From: Pogonophryne albipinna
Taxonomy: Eukaryota; Chordata; Actinopteri; Perciformes; Artedidraconidae
Reading direction: 5' to 3'
Length of the DNA: 64,000 bases
Assembly: GCA_028583405.1 (NCBI GenBank)
Contig: CM053246.1
Location: 22,203,570-22,267,569 of the forward strand
Part shown: one piece after another, positions 14,801-26,800 of the stretch
Position numbering within the stretch: position 1 is the first letter of the stretch
How the letters are laid out: every line of letters begins with the position of its first letter
The notes under the pieces: generated by a model
The model's database searches: none
Told to the model about the DNA's origin: nothing
The model's input: the letters and a program-made list of their open reading frames with translations, nothing else
Made by a program: the position numbers and the translations under genes

Positions 14801-17800
14801 ACTTCCCCAGCTTACATAACAATTCAAATATGAAAACACCCACAATCAAAACAGTATTGTGGAGGTGGATTCATTCATAGTGAAAAACACAACAGTGATT
14901 AAGTGGTTCACCTAACAGCCTATGTGTGTTTGTTAATGTTTTTATCCTTGTCAAACTGCCTGTCTCCTGCAGCTCTGGTTGGTTTTGAGGAGTACATGAC
15001 AGCTTTGCCCCCAGAAGGTGGGAAGAAGAGTCGAGCAAAAGCTTTCAGGATCCCCGGCCTCGGCAAGAGGGACAAGGAGCCGGACTCCACGTGAGTGTGC
15101 ACAAACACAGAGAACCAAACGTGCTGTGCTCCACAAGCTCTGATCTTCTTGAAATGAATCTTAGTCTTCCTTTTTTAGCTGCTGCCTTCAGTCTGACTTA
15201 CTATTAAATGCTTCTATGTGTTGTTTTTGTATTTGCAGTGACTCCGCAGCGCCAGAGACACCAGTGAGTATCAGATATAACACACATCCACACACTGCAG
15301 CTCCAAAGCCACTCACTTAATTATCAGTCCCGTCCGACTCCTAAATCTGCAGTTCCCTGAAGAGTAATGTGATTTAGAGCATGTCTGCCTTTTGAGAAGT
15401 GTGAATGCCTTTTAGAGAGAGGTATTGGAAAGATAATCATGTACATGTGTGTGTGTTTGTGAAAAGAAAGTAGGCAGGAATCATGTGTGTGATAATTACG
15501 TGACTGATGGTGTAGGGTTTCCCAGGTTTATTCCGGTACTTCTGAGAAGAGGTTTCTGAGATACTTGGCAGCCAAAGTGGAAGTGCGTAACTGCATATGA
15601 CAGTGTGTGTGCTCTCATCTAACAGCCTGATGTGGAAAAGAGTAAACATCAGATCACAGAGTCATTGCTGGAGCTATTCGACTCTTTCAAGGGCATAATG
15701 TTTCTGAATATAGTGTGAGGCTCACTGGTAGTAAAAGCAGAGGTCACTTTAAAACATGTTGCATAAGAGTATACATGAAGCAACACAGTCCATTCAGCTT
15801 CCAGATTTCACATTGTAATAGTTATTATTTAAAGAAAGAGTCTGAAAAATTACTTTTAATACTGTTAATTACTTATTTTATAATAGAAATTCTGCCCGGA
15901 AACTAGCTCATCTGCAGTCTTGAAATCATGATATTGTTTAAATCTTTCAAATGGGCGTTTAGAAAGGAGTTTAAGACACGTTGACAGCCTGTATTACTCA
16001 AAGCTGCATTTATTGATTTCTGACCACTAGGGGCAGAATAACCATGACAAAATACTACAACCAACACGATTGACATACTGTATGAACACCTTGTAAATGT
16101 GTTAATAGCAATGTCATGTATAAAGTCGTATTCCTGTTTATTAGATTAACATTCAATGACAAGAAAGTCAATTATATTCACATTTGTTTTTGGTTCGATA
16201 GTACCAACTCCTGAGCTAAGTATCTGTCTCTTTAGCTGCTAACTGCTACAATAGTTTAAGCAAGTAGTAACTTTGTCTCTCTGCTGTTGCTGGTAAACAG
16301 GATGGGTAGATTGAAATACTTTATTTTGCTGAAAACAGCTGCCTTTTTGCATTAATAGTGAACCAAAACCGTTAAGTTGTTTGTTCGACAACTTAATAAT
16401 GAGCTGCCCCTCACAAAAAGCTCCGTAAAGCCGAGGGGAGCTGCGCAATCCGGTGCTAATTCTCTGTAGGCTCCTCACATCAAGCCCTTTTACGTTGTTT
16501 TTAAATCTTACAACATTTTAATATAAATATAAAGTACTGCTGCCTTAAATCTAATGTGAGTCTTACTACTCTAATCCCAGAACTATTCTATTCTGTTAGT
16601 ATTGTTCGTTGTGTTCATACATCGGATCTTCTTTCACTTTTATCTGATAAAAAGTATATAAATGGGTACAGTTATACTTTGACTGAAATCTGATCTAATC
16701 AGACACCATCTGTATATGTTCACATTCAGTCTAAAAATAGCTGCTCTTACGTTGGCTGGATTGTAAATAAGGCCTCCCTCATGTCTTATTTTGAAGATCA
16801 TGTGACCACAGCTCACATCTTTCCAGACATCTCGACCCTAAGAAATTGTTTCAAATTCAACTGAAAGCAGACCTTCAGCTGCGTAGTTTGACCTGTTTGT
16901 AATTACACTTGAAGGGGTGACCCACTGACTCACACCTTCAGCATTTTTAGGGTCTGTTGACCCTCTCACACACTCTCACAGAAGGCTCTCAGTGGTGCAT
17001 GTAGGCTGCAGCTACACAGTATGACAAAGCACTTCTGTGTGTCCGATATGTGCCTGAAGTGCCATTTGTCTGCCTGTTGCTGACCCAGCTGGTGTCTGAC
17101 CCCCTCTCTGTCTCGTGTGTGTGTGTGTGTGTGTGTGTGTTCCCGTGGATATAGAATTCACCCCTGGAAGTAGACGACGAGGGATTTGTCATCCGAGCTG
17201 ACAGCACACACAATGATATCCTTTTTTCTGCTCACAGACAAGAATATTCACCATAATATCATATTATCACTTTTCAAAAACAAGGTTGCTCCTGGGCAAA
17301 GATTCACCAAGACGCTGGAGTTTGTTAAATAAATTAATATCATTCTTACAAAATATATATGTTTGAACTACATTTTAGTCTCTTATTTTTTCATCAACAA
17401 AATTGCGGGTTGATATCGTCAGAGTTGGTTTTTAATGATGTTGGTGCCATCTTGTCATCATCTAAGTCTTAGGAAAAAAAACTAAATATTTCCCTTTGTT
17501 TCAATGAAATGCACACCACTATAAACAGATTACATATTTGTGGTGAAATAAATAAACAATGATGCTTGTTCATGTTTAGAAAGAGCTGATTTACAACCCA
17601 CGCATTGTTGCTGTTAGAATTTCACCATGAAAAATCCATCTGATAAAATACTTTTTATATTAGTGCCTTCTTCTTTCTTCTTTTTCGAAAAACAACATGA
17701 GCTTACTTTCAATTCCCTTCTGTTCGAAACATATTTCAAAGTCCATAAAGCCATCTAAATGATTTCACAAACTTGAGTCCCTCACATGACAGAGGCAGTT

Positions 17801-20800
17801 TGCACCAAATAAAACCTTGTTATTCTGCTGAATAGACTCTTAACAGACCCCTCACTAAGATGGAGGCGTTTATGTGTAGTGTGCAATCAGGAGGTCGGTG
17901 GGCGAGAGGCGGGTTCAGCCAATTTGTTCACACAAGCGACCACGTTCACCGCCTCATTAACTGCAGAGCTCTGGACAATTACAAAGGTCAACACTCTGTT
18001 TGTTGCAGCAAATCACTAAGTGCTTCCCCCTTGTTTAATACAGACAGCCTGCATGGGAAACGCATGAATTGTTCTCTTCTCTCCGGACCTGGTTCATTTA
18101 TCAGTAGCAACCCTCAGCGCTCCAAAATACAAACTCTTACTGACTTCTCCCCATCGGGCCCCCGCCTGCTCAGAACACATGATTTTTGTTTGTCATACAG
18201 CCTCCTGCTGCATTATGCCCTTTGTCTGAATCTTCTAAATAACACGAGCCAAAAACACTTCACATGATGTGATGCAACAGAGGGCAGTCCAGAGGAAGAG
18301 GGGGGTGAGTTTCGTTGGGGGAGATGGTGCAGCAGGAAGTGGCGGTTGGCAGGTGTGTGGCTCTGCAGTCTTCTCCTCCATCACACTCTGCAGAGCTTCT
18401 GCCTATATTTGTGTTTTGCATAATGTTCGTGTTGCACTGCACTCTGCTCGGCTGCCTGCTTCACCCTGATTTAATCAATCTTACAATGAACTACTCTTCG
18501 CTCTTGAAGGAAGTCACAGCTGTGTCCAAATATAAGTAAACAGTGGTATTAGTTTTATTTTTTAGAGAGTAATCGATTTAGCTGAAGCCTTATTTACAGT
18601 ATTTTACCATTTCTTAGGCTACAGAAAAAAACTCTGAATCTAAATGTCGGTACGAATTTAATTCATTTTTTGCTTTGCATTCTGTTTTGAAAATTGAGAC
18701 AAAACAGTCCTACACTGAAAAAACTGAACTGTTGACTTTAATTAAATGTATTATGTCAACAGATTTCACATAACTGTATTAGGTTAGTTGAAAGCAATAA
18801 TATTAAGTTTAAATAACAAATACTAGGTTCAACTTAATAGTGTTGCTTTAAACTAACCTACTACAGTTGTGTGAAATCTGTTGACATAATACATTTAATT
18901 AAAGTCAATGTTTAATTTTGTCATTGTAAAGTACAGTAACGTAAGCCAAAAAGGACCTTTCTTTGTGCCATAACTCTTGCATTTCTTGATTAGCTCTAGC
19001 CAATCAACATCAGTTCTCCCTCCCTGTTTACACCCTTGACCTTCCTCTCTCTGTACGCTGCTCTGAGGACAAGGAGAACAACTTTTACTCCAGTGACTCA
19101 GACTTCGATGATGAGGAACCCAAAAAGTTCCACATCCAGATCAGACCGGTCACCAGCAGCGGTCGCAGTAACTCCGCTGCCACGGAGAAAGAGCTGAAGG
19201 CCACCGTGGGCTCGCTCACCCTGCCGCCCAACAGAGGCGCCCGGCAGCAGGTCGCGATAGTTTAGATGTTTCTGTCACGTTCTGTGTGTTTGACAGGATC
19301 CCTCTAAAGACTAGAACATTTTTCCCAAGATGCAGGAATCTTAAATTAAGTGAAGAATATTGTTAACACAGCTTTCCCTTAATCACCTCTTCTCTGAGCT
19401 AGACCCATTTCCTAAAAGAGTTTTGGATATAGCTAAGTATATTTATCTTACAAGAAACTATTAGAAACACGTCACTTTTCCACTGGGTGACGTGTTCCTT
19501 TATTACGATGAACCGTAGATTATTTTATAGCTTTGCTGCTGTAGATACTCGTTAAATCCCCGAAAACACATTACTTCGCAGCGGAAAATAAATAAAAACA
19601 AGTCCTATTCCTTTTTGACAAGCTCATATCTTAAGTTTCCTGCTGTTTAAGGTTCAGACAGTACTGTCATGAATTCATTTATTGTTGTTTTGAGAATTTT
19701 AAAAGAAACAGCATTTTTAAGAACAGTTTAAGAACAATATAGCATAACATAATCCACTTCTACATGAGTCCTCTGTATTGACCAAATATTTCCTCACTTT
19801 TGAATTTCAGGTGACAGTGAAGTGTCAACTCTCCAGTAAGTTCAGTCAAATGTGTCCAAATGTCTTTGTTTGTGGAGAAGTTTTCGTTGTTACTGTGCAA
19901 AAACATTCTAAGTCTAACATTTAAGTTATAACACAGACTTCTGAAAGCTAATGTTTCTCTGCAGGAAACTCAAGTACTGCAGGACTTCGCTCAGAAGAGG
20001 GCGAAGGTGCCTCCCACAGGGGTGAGTCGGATTTCAGTCTCTCATTTTTTTTAATCAATTTTAACGATCGGTCAAACTTTTCTTACTATGTCTTTTTGTA
20101 CAAACCTGAAGCAATGAGTACATTTTGTTTATTTACATTTTAATTAGGTAAAGAGACACTACACAAATCAGAACTATACACATTGGATGAAAAGATTAAC
20201 AACACAGGCCATAACCAACAAAAAACAATGTAATACTATTGTGTGGACATAAAACAGGTTTTTTTATATATATTCTGATGTTCTAAAAATTAACTGATTA
20301 TCAATAACATAATTAAAGATTGAAATGTAATTAAGAATAAACACATTTTCAAACAGAACCACATCTGTAGGACTGAAATGAGTAGCAGCATCTCTCTACC
20401 TCCAGCCAGTTCAGCCCCATGTTGCCCTCTACACAGCACAGCCATCCTCCATTAGTCCCACCGGCTCTGCTCGTGCTCCACAGCGTGTTTTATCACAGAG
20501 ACGATCGTTAGCGGCAGAAGGTTAGGCTGAAGGTTTCTCAGCAGCAGGGAGTCTCTCTATAAAGTCAGGAGGCAGCAGGATTAATGATTAGTTTCTGATT
20601 AAAGCGGGTCTCTGCAGCGGCCGCAGCAGTGGCTGGAGCTCAGTGAGACCTGGCTAATTGCTGGTATTTATCACAGAGGAGGTAATGGCTGATGGGTTTT
20701 CCCCACGTCTCGTCCTATCTCAGTCGATTTCTGCCTCCCATCAGCGCTGTGACGAAGAACACAGTGCTGATGATGAGGGAGCGTGCTCTGCAGTCAGTCA

Positions 20801-23800
20801 CTCTGTGTGTGTGTGTGTGTGTGTGGTCTCGTTACAGATGGAGAGCAGGAAGGCCTCCGCAAGTCCACCTCCAGTCCGGATCGCAGCAGGTGAGAGGGCT
20901 CTGCTCTTCATATCTCATATCTGTCAGAGGGGAGACTCATTTGGAGGTTCATTAACTTAATCCGTGGCCTTAACAGCTGCATGAAGCTCTTCAGATTTCC
21001 TTCTCACAGTCTTTCAACAATCACTCATACATTATGTGGTCCAAAGCCTTAACATTGTACCTATATATGTGTGTGTGGTCTTAATGCAAAATCTAAATGT
21101 ATTGTAATAACAGACTCTACTGTACAAGCACATGAAACCTAGCTGCAAAAATGTAGCTCCCCCCAGCTATGATAGCATTAGTAAATTACTGATAAGGTCT
21201 GACTTGAAGTAAGCAGTCCAGTTCATCCAAAAGCTCCCTCAATCCCTCCTCTGCCCTCTTCCGATTGTCTTCTTTGTTTCCTTTTTGTTTCTTTACCAGG
21301 TTGAGTTCTACACCGCTGAGTTCAGACAGTCTGTTCGGACCGTCGCTGGAATCTGCCTTCAAGTCCAAAAGCTTTGATGGTCGGGATCAACTCAGAGAGC
21401 AGAGCGCCTTCGGTGCCTCTGAATGTAAGAAACCTGTTAAATATATGAATATAAATATTGTATTTGTGTGTTCACTTTAATACCATGTTGGTCCAAATAG
21501 AAGACAATCTATCATTTTTAACAGCACTATGAATATGTAAATGTAAACTCCCTCAGCATAACCCCGATTTTGATTTATTCTTTGTTTTATTTCCTTTATT
21601 ATTTTGTACTAAAAGTTTAATTTATGACATTTAATGAGTCCTTTGTTTCCCTTTGGTATTTTTCTGACATGTGTTTACTTCTTTTGTTTCAGACGCTGCC
21701 TTCTCCTCCGACTCCTCCTCTCCAGAGAACGTTGAAGACTCCGGCCTGGACTCGCCTTCCCATCAGCCTCTTGGGCCCTCCCCAGAGCCGGTGGGCTGGG
21801 CGGCTTGGCCTCCTGTGTCCCAGAGTAAAGAGCCGACTCAAACCCTGGAGCGACCTGCGGACCCTTTCCTCTCTGCGTTCCGGGACCCCTCCCCAGGTCG
21901 CAGTCCTCACCCTCAGGACGCCCCTGCCAGCGCCTGGTCCGTCGCCTCGTCTCGTCCCTCTCGGGCCCTCCGAGACAAGGACCCCTCCTCCATTCGGTTC
22001 CCTGCGTTCCCCCAGACCCTCCCCCTGCCTGAGGTGGAGTTGTCTGTGTGGAACTGTAAACACATCCCCACCGAGGACCCCTTCCTCGCTGCGTTTGAGA
22101 GGAGCGTCACCCAGGAGACTGTGAGCCTGTCTGACGCATGGTCGCGCCCACCGCCCCGCCCAGCGCAGGAGGGGAGGGGGCTGGAAGGGAGGGGGGTGGA
22201 GCTGCGAGGGGACTCATTCTCAATTGCCGACACCAAGACACTCCCTGCCCCATCCTCCTCCTCTTCATCCTCCTCCAATCGTAAAAACAGAGACAGGAAA
22301 CGGGACCAGAGCCTCCCGCCACCCGTTACTTCTGATGACCCCTTTGCCATCACGATGATTGGCAGCCCGACGCACCAATCGACGCTGGCTGCTGCAGAGG
22401 CCGGGCTGATCCCTCCACACAGCAGCAGGGGGGGGGCTGGGGGGGGCTCCAGCAACAGGCTGGTACTCGATGTTAATTCAAGTTCTCTGCCTACGGCTCA
22501 GCCCAAGAAAGAGCTGATGCACTGGAACTCTGTCCACAACCCGTTCAGTGAGAGTGTCTCTGGAGGGCTGAGCGGCTCCAAAACACTGGAGGGAGGAGGA
22601 GAGAGGAGGAAACATCGATCATCAGACAGCGAGCCACGCAGGAACGCCCCCCCGCTCACCAGGCACTCAGGACCCCAGGAGGATCTGTGTTTCTCCACAG
22701 ACAAAGATCAGGACTGCCTGGATCTGAACACTCAGATAACGTGCAGTATCATTCCACACAAGGGTACTGATTTATTTTACACTATTATTGTTTGGCAGCA
22801 TGTCGACCTTCACATCATTTCAGGATTACAAGAGTAGACACTTGGTGGTGTAAAAACTACGAAAACATTAGAATGGCATCCACAGTGCTTGTGCCATGGC
22901 CTCCACAAATGCAAAATCTTGCAGTGGAAACAAAAGTCAAACTTCATTTGTGTAATCCCCAGTGAGTCAGATACACTCAAAAATCTAATATGTTTTTCAC
23001 TTGACCCATGCTTCACGTTTATACCAAGTTTGATGAAAATTTAGAGCAGGAGTTGTTCTGTTATCCTGCAGACCGACTAACATACCAAGCTGAAATATTA
23101 CCTCCATGGCACAGGCAATAAAAACAAGGTAAATACAAAAGTGAAATACTCAGCAATATAATTAAATGAAAGGAAAAACAATCACAAGAGGTTCTAAGCT
23201 ATGATTGAAGTGTACCAACAGGAAACTTATTATCTAAAATAGTTATTGCATTCAATCTCTACCTGTTTTTGGCAAAGCTCTGTACAAATGAGGTCCAATC
23301 CAACAGAGACATAGAGAGACAGAGACATGAAGATCAGGACGATGCCGCAACCCTCACACTGACATGTTTCACCTGACACTAACAACACAAGACTGCAGTG
23401 CACTCAATAAAATACACTTTATGATATAATATAGTACTTGATCTACCCTATACCACTATACACCACACCCTTCTGAAACCAAACCTTCAATACTTAAAGG
23501 AAGATACGTTTTCCTTAACAGTGAACTTTTTTTTGTTTGTACGCACTACATCAGTTTCATTTAGATTTCTAACAAAAGCACAACAGCCTTTTTAATTAGT
23601 CGACAAGAAGCTTGATCTCTCCATCAGGGCCCGCCTGCTCAGCTGTTTATAAAGGGCTTAGTCAGATAAACCTCTTTTTGTTGATTGATAAGCAGCCATT
23701 TCTGATGTTAGAATGATGCATGGCTGATGACAACAAATATGATCTATTTACCATGCTGATTTTAGAGTGGACACCAGATGAATCATTAGTATATCAAGTT

Positions 23801-26800
23801 TCAAACAAAGAAAATGTTATGATTGATGAATCATTTAAAGACGTCTTTTAATCTTCTGAGATGCTTGTTGTCCGACTGTAAAAAAAGAACCAAAGGAATC
23901 CCAAACTGCAAAATTCACGTCAAATCATCACAATTCAAACAAGACATCCCTCTTAAAGTAGCAGTGAAGCAGGATTGTTTTTGCTGTTCTTTTTCAATAG
24001 AGGTGAACATATCTGTGAAGAAAGCTCAGACACCAACAGGATGCTAAATCCTAAATTAAGCCAAAACAAATCAAATGTTGGTTTTGGTGCCAGCTCGTGT
24101 TGGCAGCGCGTCGTTCAGCTCGTCTCCGGCTGTTCTGAACATCACACCACTTGTAATCGTGTTTAATGTGTGATTTGAAAATTGGCTTTTTGTCACTTTG
24201 TGTGTGTGTGTAAGGGTCCAAGCTGAACTTCCGACAGGACAGTGAAGGGGTCTCAGCGGCCCCTCCTCGAGCGGCCCGGGCCAAGAGGACTTCAGGCCGG
24301 CTCAGCGGCTGTGAGAGAGTGAGATATTTATTCATATTCTCTTAATATAATGTTGTGGTTTCTTTATTACAACTTGACTTAATTACAAGACTCCTTGAAT
24401 TATAACTTTACCCCTTAAAAGATGTTCATTCTCAACACAATTAGAGACATGACATGGCAGCAGAGGGCAAACTGAAACCTACTGAGTAAAAATAAAATAA
24501 TACTCCTTATTCAATCTGACCAATACAATAATCTTCTGACCATTTCTGCCAGTATAATGGCTGTTAAGGAACTTTTGACTTGGCGGTTTTTCAAGTGACA
24601 TTTTTTTGTCAACCGACTCAGAAGGTCAATTTATGTTATTGTTTTTAATAATTTAGGACCTTTTCAATATTTGATTCACATTCCAATTTCTTGATATTTC
24701 TAAGAATTTAAGCTCATTGCTCTTTGGTGTAATTGATCAATTATACTATCATTATATCCGTGGCATAAATTGTCCTAAAATCACAATATGATGATCAATC
24801 TGAATTACCCCTGGGTCAGTATTTGGTCTAACAAAAGTAGTTATTGGAGGCCTAACGTAAATAGCCAATTGTTGTGTTTCAGTCGCGGTCTCTGTGCTCC
24901 TCCCCCCTGCCGGAGCCCAGCCTCTCCCTCACCTCCTCCTCCTCCTCCTCCAGCCCCAGTGAGTGGGGCCCTCAGGCCAGGGACATGGACTGGGGGAGTC
25001 AGAACCGAGCGCCCAGTCCTGCTCGGGTGGGACAGGCCTCCCCCCTGCCCTTCCAGCACCAGGACCTCCCTCAGAGACAGTGTAAGCCTCCGAACACGAG
25101 TAAAGCTGCTCTACACGACTGATGTCTGAAAGGAACGGCATGAATTCTGTTTATGGGAGAAACAGCAACACATTTACTTTAAGGAACTAAGTCAGAGTTT
25201 TGAAAAATAAGCTTATTCCCTTTCTTGACATTATGTAGCTTCAGCCAGGACGCCATTAGCCTAGCTTAGCATAAAGATAAGAAGCAGGGAGAATCAGCTA
25301 GCCTGTACGTCCTGAACTTCCTGGGATACTTTGATTTGACGATTGAACTCTTTTGTTTTTTGTACGAGTCAAACAAACAAGATATGACATGTTAGTAAAT
25401 GAATGAAAAAGGTGTTGGCACGTGGATTTTTTTCTGGTTAAGGCGAGTTTGCTGTTTTCCTCTGATCTTGTTTATGTATCTCCTAATTGAAGCTTAATAT
25501 TAACTGTACAAACATCAGAGTGGTATTGAACCTCTTATCTAACTCTTAGCAACAAAGCCATGAAAAGCAATTACACAAATGTCAAATACTCCTTTTAACG
25601 TGACTCATTCATGTAAAACTCACTATATTTAAGGCACTTGACACATCTGTTCTCCGCAGTGCACCTGTCCCGAGGGCCCAGTCCCATTTCCCTCAGCACA
25701 CAGGAGGCCTGGCCGGTGGCAGCAGCCATCACAGAATATATCAATGCCTACTTCAAAGGTGGACAGCACAACCGGTCAGTAAGAGGATACTTATTAAATG
25801 AAATGACAGAAAAGCCAATCTTACACATTCACTGCACATAAAGGGGAACTCAATGTTGTGTGAGTACAACTGCACATGTTAAAAAGCTGTTCCGTCTGAT
25901 GGCCTCCAGTGATATCCCTGGAGTTTTGAGAAGTTATGTTACCGCCTCTTTAGCTGCTCCTCATCTTGGTTTGGGGCTAAAGGGTTTTAACTAGCATATC
26001 ACACCCGAAATATCCAAACTCATATCAAACCTTTGCTATTGATTCTACATTTTATTTGATGTCTGGTCCTCCCTATATCGACAAAACTCTAATCTAACAT
26101 TTTGTACTTTTTGCTAAAGAATTGAAGTCTGATGCTCAATTTAAAGAAAACGTATCAATTGGCTTTTAATGAGTTTGTTTGAGTCCCTTTTGAATGACAT
26201 TTACAATGCCAATGTCTGCTTGTTTACAGAATCAGTTATTAAAGGGGATTCATTTGAATTCTGTTTGTGTGTTTCCTTCTCTCCCCAGCTGTTTGGTGAA
26301 GATCACAGGCGACCTGACGATGTCCTTCCCTGCTGGCATTACCAGGATTTTCTCTGCCAACCCCAACGTTCCTGTTCTCAGCTTCAGACTGGTCAACATC
26401 TCCAGGATCGATCACTTCCTGCCGAACCAGAAGCTGCTGTACAGGTCAGAGTCCTCCTGCCTGTTGAGACTCTGTTAGTGACTCAGTTAGTGACTCAGTT
26501 AGTGACTCTGTTAGTGACTCTGTTAGTGACTCTGTTAGTGACTCAGTTAGTGACTCAGTTAGTGACTCAGTTAGTGACTCTGTTAGTGACTCAGTTAGTG
26601 ACTCTGTTAGTGACTCAGTTAGTGACTCTGTTAGTGACTCTGTTAGTGACTCTGTTAGTGACTCGGTTGGTGACTCTGTTAGTGACTCTGTTAGTGACTC
26701 TGTTAGTGACTCTGTTAGTGAGTGTAATGAGACGCTCATCGTCCCTCTGTTTCTGCAGCGATCCGTCCCAGAGTGACCCGGACACCCGAGACTTCTGGTT

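Noticed and set aside
17860..18267. 135-codon frame in the U12 intron
   Set aside because: No recognisable domain, no splice support and AT-rich intronic composition.
21624..22455. Other long frames over the fcho1 linker exon, both strands
   Set aside because: High GC content opens shadow frames. Only the frame with [12 protein letters not shown] joins the flanking exons.
26464..26726. CRISPR-like array
   Set aside because: The units are contiguous 12-mers without spacers, in a vertebrate intron.
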